A stretch of 64,000 nt of DNA from Maricaulis sp048270265 (GTDB lineage: Bacteria; Pseudomonadota; Alphaproteobacteria; Caulobacterales; Maricaulaceae). A model generated the notes under the pieces. The model was not told the DNA's origin, did not search any database, and saw nothing but the letters and a program-made list of their open reading frames with translations. Each line of letters begins with the position of its first letter. Positions within the stretch are counted from its first letter, which is position 1. Location of the stretch: the NCBI RefSeq assembly GCF_048270265.1, contig NZ_JBLWTD010000008.1:65539-129538 (forward strand), written 5' to 3'. Made by a program: the position numbers and the translations under genes. Below, piece after piece: positions 1 through 9,099 of the stretch.

Positions 1-174
1 AGCGCGGCAACCTAGTCGCCTGTGGCCGCGGCGTCACCTGTGGATGACGGTTGGCCGCCTGCGGTGGCGGCCGGGACGCTGCCCGGAATGCCGCCGCCGC
101 TCCAGTGTCCGGCTTGCCTGCGGGGTGGCATCACGGCTATCTGGACTGCAATAATGGTTGGTCCAAGGGTGCCC

Positions 175-2127
175 ATGACTGAAACGGCGGCAGAATTCAT
201 GCGCGAGGGTCAGGCCTTGCTGGCGGGCGGATCGCAGACAGAGGCCTGTCTCGCCTTCTGCCGGGCGCTCGATCGCGAGCCGCGGCTGGTGGCGGCGCAT
301 TACAATCTCGGCGCGGTGCTTCTGATGTCAGGCCGCGCCCGGGAAGGTCTACCCTGTCTGATGACCGCCGCGATGCTGCAGCCCGGCGTCGCCCAGCTGA
401 TCATCGCGCTCGCCCGTGCGCTGGTCGAGACCGGTGAAGCCGGGCGTGCGGCCAGCCTTCTCGCCAAGGCGTGCCGGGAGCAGCCCGGTGATGCCGCATT
501 GCGCGAAGCGTCCGCGCAATGCCCGCCGCCCGTCACGATGGATGGACGCCTGGACGGTTTTGCAACCCGCATCGCCGCAGCCGAGGGCAATGCCATGTAC
601 GCCGAGGCCATGGCGGCCCATGAAGCCGGCAGGGTCGGGGAAGCCTATTCGCGGGCGTCGGAGCTGGTCTGGATTGCACCGCAATCGGTCGCGGTCTGGA
701 GCCTGCTCGCCGAAACGGCCTTGCGCGCGGGCCACGGCGACCATGCCGAGATGTGCGCGCGCCGGGCGCTGGCGATCACACCGAAGAATGCGCAATGCTG
801 GGCGGTGCTGGCCCGGATGGTCGGCGAGGCCGAGGGGCGCTCTGATGATGCCGGTCCCATCTGGCAGGCGGCGCTCAATCTGGACCCCGTCAATCTCGAG
901 CTGTTTGCGCAAGCCGCCAGCTGGCATGACCGCCATCTTGACCCCGAGGCGATGCTGGCCCTGATCGAGACCGCGCGGCGTGCCGGTGCCGACTTCACCC
1001 GCCCCGATCTGCTCGATGTGCAGGCCCGGGCCCAGCTGCGCGCCGGGAAACTCGAGGCGGCGCACGCGAGTATCAAACAGTCCCTCGCCGGACCGGGGGA
1101 GCCCGACCAGCTGCGCAGCCGCCACTTCACCCGGGGCGCCATCGCCGACAAGCTCGGCCAGTATCGCGAGGCTCATGCCGCGTTTCTGGACGGCAATGCC
1201 TTGCTGGAGGCCGTCTGGGAGCAAGACGGTCCGTGTGATCACACCATGGTCACGCGCCGGATCGAGAGCCTGCATCGCCGGCTCGACGCCGAGATTGCGT
1301 CGGGCCAGAGCGCCGTCGCTGACAGCGGGGAGGGGCCGGACAATATCGCTTTCCTGGTCGGATTTCCGCGTTCGGGCACGACACTTCTCGACACGATCTT
1401 GCGCTCGCATTCCCGTGTCAGTGTAGTCGAGGAGAAGCGTGTGCTTGGCGATGCCCTGCGCAGCGTCGTCAGCGGGATGAGCGGTGACGAATCCAATTTC
1501 ACCGAGGACTGGCTCGACCGGCTGGAGCTCAGCGATACCGGGGTTTTGCGGGCCAGCTATCTTGAGCAGATGGCCCGCCACGCCGGCGAGCCGCTCGCCA
1601 GCGACCGGGTCTATATCGACAAGCTGCCGCTCAACATGAACTGGGCGCCATTGATCCATCGGCTTTTCCCGCGCGCGGTCTTTATCCTCGCCGGGCGGCA
1701 CCCGCTCGATGTTGCCGTCAGCAATCTGGCCCAGGACTTCAAGCCCAACAATGCCATGCTCAACATGACCAGCCTGGCGCGGATCGACCGGTTGTATGAT
1801 CTCAGTTTTTCACTGTGGGAGGCCTTCGAGGCCTGGCGCGAGCCGGTTGTCGAACGCATCGCCTATGAGGGCCTGATCCAGGATCTGGAAGCCAGTGTGA
1901 CGCCCCTGATGCAGCGCCTCGGCCTGGAGTTCGAACCGGCGCAGGCGCGCTATTTCGAGACGGCCCGCCAGCGCGGCCGCATCAATACGCCCAGCGCCAA
2001 CCAGGTTACCCAGACTCTGTATGCGACTTCGCGGGAGCGCTGGCGTCACTATGACTTCGCCTTTGAGGGCGAGGACAGCGGGCACTTGCGGGCGTGGGCG
2101 AAACGCATGGGCTATGCTATCGCCTGA
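175..2127 (+). CDS. TPR-repeat protein with C-terminal sulfotransferase domain
   Basis: The first ~380 residues of this 650-residue protein are Ala/Leu-rich helical repeats of TPR character. The C-terminal part carries a PAPS-dependent sulfotransferase fold. A 5'-phosphosulfate loop (FLVGFPRSGTTLLDTI) lies near residue 395, and a 3'-phosphate motif (AGRHPLDVAVSN) follows about 120 residues later. The expected role is sulfate transfer from PAPS to an unidentified protein, lipid or sugar acceptor, with the TPR part selecting the partner. The frame is open from a GTG at 22, but ATG 175 is preferred because AAGGG sits 8 bases upstream; ATG 154 is an alternative. The family is clear; the acceptor is unknown. 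Confidence 0.85.
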   Translation: MTETAAEFMREGQALLAGGSQTEACLAFCRALDREPRLVAAHYNLGAVLLMSGRAREGLPCLMTAAMLQPGVAQLIIALARALVETGEAGRAASLLAKACREQPGDAALREASAQCPPPVTMDGRLDGFATRIAAAEGNAMYAEAMAAHEAGRVGEAYSRASELVWIAPQSVAVWSLLAETALRAGHGDHAEMCARRALAITPKNAQCWAVLARMVGEAEGRSDDAGPIWQAALNLDPVNLELFAQAASWHDRHLDPEAMLALIETARRAGADFTRPDLLDVQARAQLRAGKLEAAHASIKQSLAGPGEPDQLRSRHFTRGAIADKLGQYREAHAAFLDGNALLEAVWEQDGPCDHTMVTRRIESLHRRLDAEIASGQSAVADSGEGPDNIAFLVGFPRSGTTLLDTILRSHSRVSVVEEKRVLGDALRSVVSGMSGDESNFTEDWLDRLELSDTGVLRASYLEQMARHAGEPLASDRVYIDKLPLNMNWAPLIHRLFPRAVFILAGRHPLDVAVSNLAQDFKPNNAMLNMTSLARIDRLYDLSFSLWEAFEAWREPVVERIAYEGLIQDLEASVTPLMQRLGLEFEPAQARYFETARQRGRINTPSANQVTQTLYATSRERWRHYDFAFEGEDSGHLRAWAKRMGYAIA

Positions 2128-2188
2128 GCATGCCGCGCCTCAGGGCCGGGCTTTGAGCCAGTGAGCTGGCGCTGCGAGGAGTATTGCA

Positions 2189-2950
2189 ATGCCGGATCAA
2201 TCCACCCCGACCGAAATGGGCTACAAGGCCCAGCTTCTGGCCCTGCAGGTCCAGCTGGTGATGTTGCAGCGTCATCTCATCGCCAGCGACCAGCGTCTGC
2301 TGGTGCTGATCGAGGGGCGTGATGCGGCTGGCAAGGACGGGCTGATCAAGCGCATCACCCGCCATATGAGCCCGCGCGAAACCCGCGTCGTGGCGCTCGG
2401 CAAGCCGTCGGACCGTGACCGTTCGAGCTGGTATTTCCAGCGCTATGTCCCCTATCTGCCGGCTGATGGTGAGATCGCCCTGTTCAACCGCTCCTGGTAC
2501 AACCGGGCCGGCGTGGAACGGGTGATGGGCTTTTGCACCGAGGCGCAGCACGAGGCCTTCTACAAGGATGTGCTGACTTTCGAACGCCTGCTGGTTTCCT
2601 CGGGCACGACTGTGCTCAAATACTATCTCGACATCTCCTACGACGAGCAGGCCGAACGTCTCGCCGAGCGGAAGACCAGCCCGCTCACTTCCTGGAAGAT
2701 CAGCCCGATCGATGCCGTCGCGCTGGACAAGTTCGATGATTATTCCCGCGCCCGTGATCGCATGCTGGCCGAGACCGGCTCGCAGGACCTGCCCTGGCGC
2801 GTCGTGTCGGCCGACAGCAAGAAAAAGACACGCCTGGCGGTGATCGCCGACATCCTGCGCTCGGTCGAATGCCCGCACCTCGTGGCGCCGGAGCCGGGCG
2901 AGGTCGCGCCGGTCCTGCATTGCGGTGCCGACGGGCCGGCAACGGGCTGA
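2189..2950 (+). CDS. ppk2: Polyphosphate kinase 2 (PPK2 family)
   Basis: PPK2 enzymes move phosphate between inorganic polyphosphate and nucleoside diphosphates in the cytoplasm. The 253-residue length is typical of single-domain PPK2. The Walker A motif GRDAAGKDG is at residues 43-51, and the Walker B/lid segment LFNRSWYNRAGVERVMGF begins near residue 98. The first position of that segment is Asn, where many homologues carry Asp (LFDRSWYNR). AGGAG precedes the ATG by about 7 bases. The gene follows the sulfotransferase gene by 61 bases and may share its transcript. Direction of catalysis (NTP or polyP synthesis) cannot be read from the sequence. Confidence 0.93.
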   Translation: MPDQSTPTEMGYKAQLLALQVQLVMLQRHLIASDQRLLVLIEGRDAAGKDGLIKRITRHMSPRETRVVALGKPSDRDRSSWYFQRYVPYLPADGEIALFNRSWYNRAGVERVMGFCTEAQHEAFYKDVLTFERLLVSSGTTVLKYYLDISYDEQAERLAERKTSPLTSWKISPIDAVALDKFDDYSRARDRMLAETGSQDLPWRVVSADSKKKTRLAVIADILRSVECPHLVAPEPGEVAPVLHCGADGPATG

Positions 2951-2980
2951 TCCGCACGGGCGTGCCGCCGCGAGTGGTGT

Positions 2981-4948
2981 TCAGAAATGTTTCCGGAAGA
3001 ACCGCTTTACGCCGGGTGGCACCAGCGCGACGAATATCCTGAGAAGCAATAGCCCGGCGAAACCGACCAGCAGGCTGACAATACCGCGCAGGCCGACCAG
3101 CGTCAGATGGCGGTCCGGCTGATTGAGTTCGAATTGGCTCACCTGTGCCGCGACCTCGCCAAGGTCGACCAGGCAATCTTTTGCAACCTCGCATGAGGTG
3201 AAATCGCCAAGGCCGGCAAATGTGGTCGCGGAGATGGTGGCGACGACGGCAAACGCGCCGAGCAGGACGGCTCCATTGGTCAGGCGTTCCGTATTGCTGG
3301 CGAGATTCAGATCGTGCAGACGGTCGAAGCGGGACCTTACGCCATCGGCACGCCGGGCGATCTGGTGCAGATGGTCCCACTGCGGCATCAGGCGACGCCG
3401 GACGAACTCATCATAGGGCTCCCACCCTTCAATCCGGTCGATGCTGATATCGTCGAGCAGGCGTTTGAAGTCCCGGGCATAATAGGCTGAGCGCGACAGG
3501 CGGTAGTCGAGCCCGTCCTCGACGCCGCCGGTGACGTCGAACAGTGCCCGGCTGATCGCCCGGATCTCCTTGTTGTCGACGTCCTTGCGCTTCAGGATAG
3601 TGCTGTAGAGCCTGCCAATACTGGCATCGACCTCGCGTAGCTGGTAGCTGGCATTCCACAGCTGATCGAGACTTTTCAGACTGATCATCCGCAGCGTGCC
3701 GAGCGAATGGATGCGCAGGACCAGGCGGTCCAGCCGCCGTTCCAGCGCCGTGCGGGCTTCCAGGCTGTGTTCGGCGCAGTAGAAGATGGCGAAACGGCCT
3801 GCTGTCCGGTTCGGGTCGGCCGGGAGGCTGCCCTTTCTGGGCGGCTCGACAGGAAGCCCGGCCCCGAAAGAGGAGGCAAAAAGGGCGCGTCCATGCAGCA
3901 CGAGATTGGCGACAGTCCGGCGCCTGTAGGCGGGAACAATGTCGCTGGGCGGTTTGGCACCGGGCCAGTGCATGGCATGCCTGAGCGCGGTGTTGCGTTC
4001 GAGTGCCCGGCCGGCGCTGACCCTGTTCCAGCGCCGTGGGCGGCTCGGCGGGTCGAGCTCTTCGCCCTTCTTCTCCGGAAGCGGCATATGCACGGTCGGG
4101 CGGTCGTCGGCCAGATCGGTTTCAATGAAACGTTCTCCAAAGGCATTGGTGCCCCATTCCGCCAGATGCGCGTCCATCTCGCCCTGCCCGCCGGCCCCGG
4201 CCAGCCAGATCCGCGGCAGCACGATGCCGCGATAATTGGCAAAGACCTGTCCCGGCGCCTGGAACGGGTGGGGCTTGCCATCGCTGTCCGGCACCTTGGC
4301 CCAGGCATCGGTAAACAGACGGTCCCAGGCCTCGCCGGCGCGCTGCATATAGTCCGCCGCGCTTTCTTCCGGCTGGCGCCGGATGGCTTCGAAAACCTCG
4401 TCAACCAGCTGGTCGAGCTGCGGGTTGGTGCGCAGGAATGCTTCGTTGGTGAAGGGGTCATACCGCCCCGGCTCGGCACCCGGTGAGGTCCTGTGTTCCT
4501 CGAGCGGTGCCCGTTGTGGCGCACTGACCGGCTGGTAGAAGGTGAAGCTGACATATTCCGTGTGGTATTCGCAGCGCAGGACCAGCGCGCGCTCGGCGCC
4601 GAGTTCGTAGAATGTGAAGGTGTCGCGCTGCACAAAGGGAACTCTGGCATCGGAACCGTTTGTTCCGCCGGCGAGCACGAGACGGTCCCCGGCGGGCGCG
4701 CCAAGCCGGTCGAGAAACGCGTTGATCTCCTCGAGCCAGCCCTGCTTCTCGGTGACGAAATCACTTTGAGCGGCTTTCCGTTTTCGTGACCCCCCGGCCG
4801 TTGCCTTGGGCCAGCATGCGAAATGCCAGGTCAGATAGGGCGGCCGGACCTGGTCCGGATGACGCCTTTGTGCCTCAGCATTCAGCCGCCCGAAATCGCG
4901 TGGATACTCGAACTTCAGCCGTGGTGAACCCTTCGTGTGATCGGTCAT
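2981..4948 (-). CDS. Large DUF3422-like inner-membrane protein
   Basis: This is a 655-residue protein of unknown function. A segment near residue 130 (RCEYHTEYVSFTFYQ) resembles the HTEF/YTF region of DUF3422. Residues ~390-550 form long helices with the family-like pattern RLVLRIHSLGTLRMI, then a YRLSRSAYYARDFKRLL stretch and EFVRRRLMPQWD. Two hydrophobic helices lie near residues 560-582 and 620-645, so the protein is probably anchored in the inner membrane by its C-terminus with most of the chain cytoplasmic. It is longer than usual DUF3422 proteins (~430), mainly through a large N-terminal insertion. It is transcribed divergently from the ArsR-type regulator. The family link is from memory of the pattern and is tentative. 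Confidence 0.6.
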   Translation of the reverse strand: MTDHTKGSPRLKFEYPRDFGRLNAEAQRRHPDQVRPPYLTWHFACWPKATAGGSRKRKAAQSDFVTEKQGWLEEINAFLDRLGAPAGDRLVLAGGTNGSDARVPFVQRDTFTFYELGAERALVLRCEYHTEYVSFTFYQPVSAPQRAPLEEHRTSPGAEPGRYDPFTNEAFLRTNPQLDQLVDEVFEAIRRQPEESAADYMQRAGEAWDRLFTDAWAKVPDSDGKPHPFQAPGQVFANYRGIVLPRIWLAGAGGQGEMDAHLAEWGTNAFGERFIETDLADDRPTVHMPLPEKKGEELDPPSRPRRWNRVSAGRALERNTALRHAMHWPGAKPPSDIVPAYRRRTVANLVLHGRALFASSFGAGLPVEPPRKGSLPADPNRTAGRFAIFYCAEHSLEARTALERRLDRLVLRIHSLGTLRMISLKSLDQLWNASYQLREVDASIGRLYSTILKRKDVDNKEIRAISRALFDVTGGVEDGLDYRLSRSAYYARDFKRLLDDISIDRIEGWEPYDEFVRRRLMPQWDHLHQIARRADGVRSRFDRLHDLNLASNTERLTNGAVLLGAFAVVATISATTFAGLGDFTSCEVAKDCLVDLGEVAAQVSQFELNQPDRHLTLVGLRGIVSLLVGFAGLLLLRIFVALVPPGVKRFFRKHF

Positions 4949-5130
4949 CCCCCCTCACTTCGCAACCAGACGTCGTTGAGGACGCTACCCGTACAACCCA
5001 ATTGCGTCAAATCGGGCTTAGGCCGACCTGCGCGTGCATAGGCGGCTGGGCCTGCGGGTTCCACGTGGTCCGGACCGTCGGCGGGGCATTGTGTTTGATT
5101 ACAATTCGAGGCTCAGCTAAATATCAAATC

Positions 5131-5493
5131 ATGAACAATGCCTTCAAAGCCCTGTCTGACCCGACTCGCCGGCGGGTGCTGGAATTGCTCAAGCAGGGTC
5201 CGCTCAGCGCGGGTGAGCTTGCGGACCAGTTCGTGGTGTCAAAGTCGACGATGTCCGCGCATTTCGCGATCCTGCGCGAAGCGGGACTGGTGGCGTCGGA
5301 AAAACGGGGCAAGTCGGTCGTCTATCACCTGCAATTGTCGGTGCTGGAGGATGCGCTGCTCGGCTTTGCGCGGCTGTTCGGATGGGAAATGGGCGTGCGA
5401 GCCGAAGCGGCTGATGTGCCGGATGACAAGAAGGAAATTGAGGCAGGACCAGGGAGGGTGAGAGAGCCCGGTTCGGGATCAGTGCCGGGCTGA
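5131..5493 (+). CDS. ArsR/SdpR-family winged-helix transcriptional repressor
   Basis: This 120-residue protein opens with NNAFKALSDPTRRRVLELL, the standard start of ArsR-type winged-helix repressors. The recognition helix lies in SKSTMSAHFAILREAGLV and the wing in EKRGKSVVYHL. No metal-binding cysteine pair is present, which fits the SdpR/autorepressor group better than metal sensors. The frame is open from 4786, but homology begins at ATG 5131. The next gene, a small membrane protein, begins 5 bases after the stop, as in sdpR-sdpI pairs where the membrane protein sequesters or controls the repressor. Upstream TTTGAT (5099-5104) and ATCAAA (5123-5128) form a possible operator. Confidence 0.87.
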   Translation: MNNAFKALSDPTRRRVLELLKQGPLSAGELADQFVVSKSTMSAHFAILREAGLVASEKRGKSVVYHLQLSVLEDALLGFARLFGWEMGVRAEAADVPDDKKEIEAGPGRVREPGSGSVPG

Positions 5494-5498
5494 CCGGC

Positions 5499-6059
5499 GT
5501 GCTGGTCGCCGTCGTGCTCGGGGTCGCCCTGGCCGGCGCATCCGACCTGATCGAACGGACCATCGCCAGACGCGGGGTCGGCGCTGCACTGGCGCTATTG
5601 CTCTTGGTGCTTGGCGATCAGTTTCCCAAACTGGTCATGCCGGTCGCAGGACGACGGGAGAACCCGGCCCCGGTTCTCGCCGCTGAGCGTTTTGCCGCGA
5701 CCATCCTGGTGTGTGCCGGGCTCGCGGCCCTGCCGGTATGGGTCTGGTGGCCGGCTGCCCAGGTCATGCAGGTCACCGGCGTCATCATTCTGGCCGGCTT
5801 CGCCCTCGCAGCGGCGAACTGGGCGAGGGTCCTGCTGACCGGCGCGGCAGCAGCGGAGGCGGTCTGCGCCGGGCTGATGAGCTCTCCGGCACGGCTCAGC
5901 CTGCTGATGCTGATGCATGCCCTGTTGTGGGTTGCGGTGATCTTTCTGGCGGACTCGATCTGGGGCGATGTCGTTTCGCGCTGGCTGCTCGTGCCCTTCA
6001 CCTTGCTCAATGGCTGGCTGGCAATGCTCTTCGCCCGTCGCCGCAAGCAGACAGCCTGA
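5499..6059 (+). CDS. Small multi-spanning membrane protein, possible SdpI-like partner of the repressor
   Basis: This 186-residue protein has about six hydrophobic segments. The segment LLLLVLGDQFPKLVMP resembles the second half of SdpI-like proteins, where a GNxxPK motif follows a membrane helix, but the usual GIRTPWTL element is absent. The start is a GTG 5 bases after the repressor stop; no ATG is available in frame, so translation is probably coupled. The pairing suggests membrane-linked control of the repressor, by analogy with SdpR/SdpI of Bacillus. The analogy is inferred and the protein is too diverged for a firm family call. Confidence 0.6.
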   Translation: MLVAVVLGVALAGASDLIERTIARRGVGAALALLLLVLGDQFPKLVMPVAGRRENPAPVLAAERFAATILVCAGLAALPVWVWWPAAQVMQVTGVIILAGFALAAANWARVLLTGAAAAEAVCAGLMSSPARLSLLMLMHALLWVAVIFLADSIWGDVVSRWLLVPFTLLNGWLAMLFARRRKQTA

Positions 6060-6065
6060 GGGTCT

Positions 6066-6117
6066 GTGATCTGGCGACCGGCCCTGTCTTGGGGGCAAAC
6101 CCGGTCTGCCAGATCAC
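6066..6117. other. Strong inverted repeat after the membrane-protein gene
   Basis: GTGATCTGGC (6066-6075) pairs perfectly with GCCAGATCAC (6108-6117), and ACCGG/CCGGT extends the stem inside. It begins 6 bases after the stop codon. There is no T-run on the plus side, so it is not a standard intrinsic terminator. It may stabilise the 3' end of the mRNA or separate convergent transcripts. Confidence 0.6.
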
Positions 6118-6153
6118 GCCCCCCTCCCCCCAGGGGGGAAGCCGGCGCTGCGC

Positions 6154-6597
6154 CTATTGCCGGCCGAGTTCCGAGATCGACAGGGTTGCGCGCGCGTATT
6201 CGCCGCTCTGATAGGAGCCGACCCAGACGCTGTAGGTGCCGGACATCGGATTGCCGATGGTGACGATCGGGTTGAGGCCATTGCCGCTGTCGTCATCGCA
6301 ATAGATGCTGCCATTGGGCGCCTGGATGAGCAGCGTCGTGTCGGATGATGACGTGGCCGAGAAGCTCAGATTGAACGAACCGGCGACGTAGTGGACCTGG
6401 TAGTCCATGGAGTTGGCCATCCAGCCCCGGCAACCATTCGAGAGTGCGGAGGCGTTGACCGTGCCACCCGAGGTGATCGCGACCCGGAAGGGATCGGGCG
6501 TGAAGCCGGCTTGCAGATTGACGCTGCCGAAGGTCTGGGCCTGTCCGGCCGAGGCGAGGCTGGCCGCCATGATGACAGCGGTGAAGACGGTTTTCAT
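6154..6597 (-). CDS. Secreted protein with PPC-like beta-sandwich
   Basis: This 147-residue protein has an N-terminal signal peptide (MKTVFTAVIMAASLASAGQA, cleavage expected after residue 20). The mature part resembles bacterial pre-peptidase C-terminal domains: TTLLIQAPNGSIYCDDDSG followed by NPIVTIGNPMSGTYSVWVGSY. No catalytic domain is attached, so the whole mature protein is one such beta-sandwich, probably periplasmic or secreted. It lies 46 bases downstream of a lipoprotein gene on the same strand and may be co-transcribed. Function is unknown. Confidence 0.75.
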   Translation of the reverse strand: MKTVFTAVIMAASLASAGQAQTFGSVNLQAGFTPDPFRVAITSGGTVNASALSNGCRGWMANSMDYQVHYVAGSFNLSFSATSSSDTTLLIQAPNGSIYCDDDSGNGLNPIVTIGNPMSGTYSVWVGSYQSGEYARATLSISELGRQ

Positions 6598-6644
6598 GAG
6601 ATATCCTTTCTGGATCCATGCGTTGGAAGAGGTGGGGGTGCCGG

Positions 6645-7007
6645 TCAGCCGGTCACGGTGTAGACAACGCCGCCGCCGGCCCGGACCTGCATGTCCTGGC
6701 GAGCCTCATGCCCGGCCAGTCCGGCCAGCACGGCCCAGCATCCGGCGGACACACGGAAGGTGTAGCTCTGCCCCGGCCCGACGCGGACGCCGGACGGCAG
6801 GCGGTTGAGGCCGTAGGACGACGCGCTGCATGGTGCGAGCAGGACCGAAGTCAGCGAGTAGCCCGAACGGTTCACGACCTGGATAACGCCGGTCGGATCA
6901 CCGGGGCGCACGAGCGGTCCGCCGGTGACGAAATTGTCGACGAAGCTGGTGCAGCCGCTCAGGGCGAGGGTGGCGCTGAGCAGGAGGGCCGGAAGTGCGA
7001 GTCTCAT
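6645..7007 (-). CDS. Small lipoprotein of unknown function
   Basis: This 120-residue protein starts at ATG 7007 (MRLALPALLLSATLALSGC). It has a clear lipobox (LSGC), so it should be lipidated at Cys19 and anchored in the periplasm. The mature part holds a GVIQVVNRSGYSLTSVLLAPC segment, as in small secreted beta-proteins that describe residues coping with 'stress on side chains', but no family is recognised. An open frame extends upstream to 7142, but only the chosen start gives a signal peptide. The gene is divergent from the sensor kinase gene. Confidence 0.7.
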   Translation of the reverse strand: MRLALPALLLSATLALSGCTSFVDNFVTGGPLVRPGDPTGVIQVVNRSGYSLTSVLLAPCSASSYGLNRLPSGVRVGPGQSYTFRVSAGCWAVLAGLAGHEARQDMQVRAGGGVVYTVTG

Positions 7008-7203
7008 CTTGGCGTCTTTCGCTGAGCCCGGCCCTGCGACCTCTCCGAGAGATCCTGCTTGGCTGGGGCGGTGATCCTGATATTTGTATTGATTAAATCT
7101 GCAGCCCCGAGGCCTCGCCATCCCCTGTTTCGGGGAGATCAATCAGGCCGGCCGCCGGCTTAGAACCACGCTGCGGCAGGCCGGTGACGGGGAGGGGGCG
7201 CGA

Positions 7204-9099
7204 GTGATGAAGGCAGGTGTCAGGGCGGACGATCACGGGCGGCTGGGCGGCACAGGTTTCGTTCGAACCACGCCGGGCACCCGGCTGGCCGCCATTATCC
7301 TGTTCGGCCTCGGGGCCACGGCGCTGACTATGGCCGTCGCGCAACGGGCAAGTATGGACCCGGGCCTGCCGCTCATCTTCTGGTGTGAAATCGGAGTCGG
7401 CCTGGGCGCCCTGACGATTTCCGGTTGGGTCTGGGCCCTGCGGCCGCGCGAGATGGCCACGCGGCTGTTTGCGCTCAGCGGCCTGGCAACGCTGGCCTTC
7501 ACCTTCGCCGCCGCGACCTTCGCCGGCGGCGCCGTAGAACCGCGCAGCCTGGCGATCGCGATGATCTGGCTGAACGCCATCGGGGCCAGCGGTTTCGGCC
7601 TGACCATGATCTGGCTGTTTCTGGTCTATCCGGTCCGCCTGCCGCACTGGCCATGGATCACGGCCGCCTGTGCCGTGTCTGTCACGGCCTTCACCGTCCT
7701 GTCGCGCGGCGGTTATCTGCCAGCCTGGGCGACGATCCATCTGCTGACCGTGATCGAGATGGCGGCGATCGCACTGGCGATCATCGGGCAATTGTTGGCG
7801 ACGAGGCGGGCGCCGCGCGACCGGGCGATCGCGGTCTGGTTCGGGCTTTCGGTCCTGTTCGGTGCCGGTGGCTTCATCACGCTGAATGCCCTGCCGCAGG
7901 TGTTGGGAATGCCGGTTGTGATCAAGGCCGGCTACGCCTTCATGTTCTTCCTGTTGATCTATATCGGCGTCGCCGCCGGCCTGCGGCAATACCGGCTGTT
8001 CGAGCTCGGCGAATGGGCCTTCCGCATCCTGTTCTATGTTGTCGGCTCGCTGGCCCTGGTCGCGCTGGATGTGGCGCTGGTCGGGCTGTTGTCGGTCGGC
8101 CCGGGCATGGCGTTGGGTCTGTCGCTGCTCGCTGTGGGCTTCCTCTACCTGCCGCTCAGGGATGCCCTGGCGCGGCGCTTCACCTCCCGCCCCGGTCTCA
8201 GCGAGCAGGAAATCTTCCGCGAGGTCGTCGCGCTGGCGTTCCAGCCGGTGCAGCAGGACCGGCCCGGCCAGTGGCAGCAATTGCTGACACGCCTGTTCGA
8301 TCCGCTCGAGATCCGCACGGCCAGCGATGCCGGCGACCAGCCGGAAATCCGCGAGGACGGACTCGAACTTGTCGTGCCGTCGGTGTCCGGCATTCCCGCA
8401 ACCAGCCTGCGCTACCCCTGGGCCGGGCGTTCCCTGTTCGGGGCGGCGCATGTGAGAACGGCGCAACACCTGTTGCAGCTGATGGCCCATGCCGATGCCA
8501 GCCGCGATGCCTATGATCGCGGCGTCGCAGAAGAGCGCGGCCGTATCGCCCGCGACATGCACGACAATATCGGCGCCCAATTGCTCGGCGCCCTGCACAG
8601 CCGCGACGATGAGCGCAAGAATTCCATGATCCGCGAAACCCTGACCGACCTGCGCGACATCATAAACAATGCCTCCCACGGGACGCCGACCCTGGATGAG
8701 ACGCTGGCCGATCTGCGGGTCGAGACGGCGGAGCGTCTCGACTCCGTCGATATCGCGCTGGACTGGTCCAACAGTTCCGACGAAGCCGCGCCATTGCCGG
8801 CTGCGGCGGCGCACGCCCTGCGGTCTGTCGTCCGCGAGGCGGTCAGCAATGCGATCCGCCATTCCGGTGCCAGCCATATCCGTATCCGGATCGAGCGCCT
8901 GGCCGGTCGCCTGACCCTGGTGATCGAGGATGATGGTCACGGCTTCGACGCTGCGGCGGTGGTTGCCGGCAATGGTCTGGCCAATATGCGTGGCCGCATT
9001 TCCGGCCTGGGCGGGGAATTGTCGTTTTCATCGCTTGAGCCCGGCAGCCGGCTGGTGGCCGCCTTTCGGGCGGGCGACAATCAGGGGCTGGAGGCATGA
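7204..9099 (+). CDS. NarL-type sensor histidine kinase with membrane-embedded N-terminus
   Basis: The first ~330 of 631 residues contain about eight hydrophobic helices (7TM-like sensor). A cytoplasmic linker follows, then a HisKA_3 dimerisation helix with the phosphorylated histidine in RIARDMHDNIGAQLLG (His453 counted from the GTG). The HATPase domain has an N-box (REAVSNAIRHS), a G1 box (EDDGHGFD) and a G2 box (GNGLANMRGRISGLGG). The start is GTG 7204 or the adjacent ATG 7207, behind a GGGGAGGGGG ribosome site. The response regulator gene overlaps by 4 bases, so the two are a co-translated pair. The signal is unknown. Confidence 0.9.
   Translation: MMKAGVRADDHGRLGGTGFVRTTPGTRLAAIILFGLGATALTMAVAQRASMDPGLPLIFWCEIGVGLGALTISGWVWALRPREMATRLFALSGLATLAFTFAAATFAGGAVEPRSLAIAMIWLNAIGASGFGLTMIWLFLVYPVRLPHWPWITAACAVSVTAFTVLSRGGYLPAWATIHLLTVIEMAAIALAIIGQLLATRRAPRDRAIAVWFGLSVLFGAGGFITLNALPQVLGMPVVIKAGYAFMFFLLIYIGVAAGLRQYRLFELGEWAFRILFYVVGSLALVALDVALVGLLSVGPGMALGLSLLAVGFLYLPLRDALARRFTSRPGLSEQEIFREVVALAFQPVQQDRPGQWQQLLTRLFDPLEIRTASDAGDQPEIREDGLELVVPSVSGIPATSLRYPWAGRSLFGAAHVRTAQHLLQLMAHADASRDAYDRGVAEERGRIARDMHDNIGAQLLGALHSRDDERKNSMIRETLTDLRDIINNASHGTPTLDETLADLRVETAERLDSVDIALDWSNSSDEAAPLPAAAAHALRSVVREAVSNAIRHSGASHIRIRIERLAGRLTLVIEDDGHGFDAAAVVAGNGLANMRGRISGLGGELSFSSLEPGSRLVAAFRAGDNQGLEA

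Noticed and set aside
349..1701. Long minus-strand frame (450 codons) opposite the sulfotransferase gene
   Set aside because: It is a shadow of the GC-rich plus-strand gene, with no ribosome site or family motif and an odd composition.
7093..8940. 615-codon minus-strand frame opposite the sensor kinase
   Set aside because: Very Gln/Arg/Asp-rich translation typical of antisense of a GC-rich gene; the kinase motifs on the plus strand are unambiguous.
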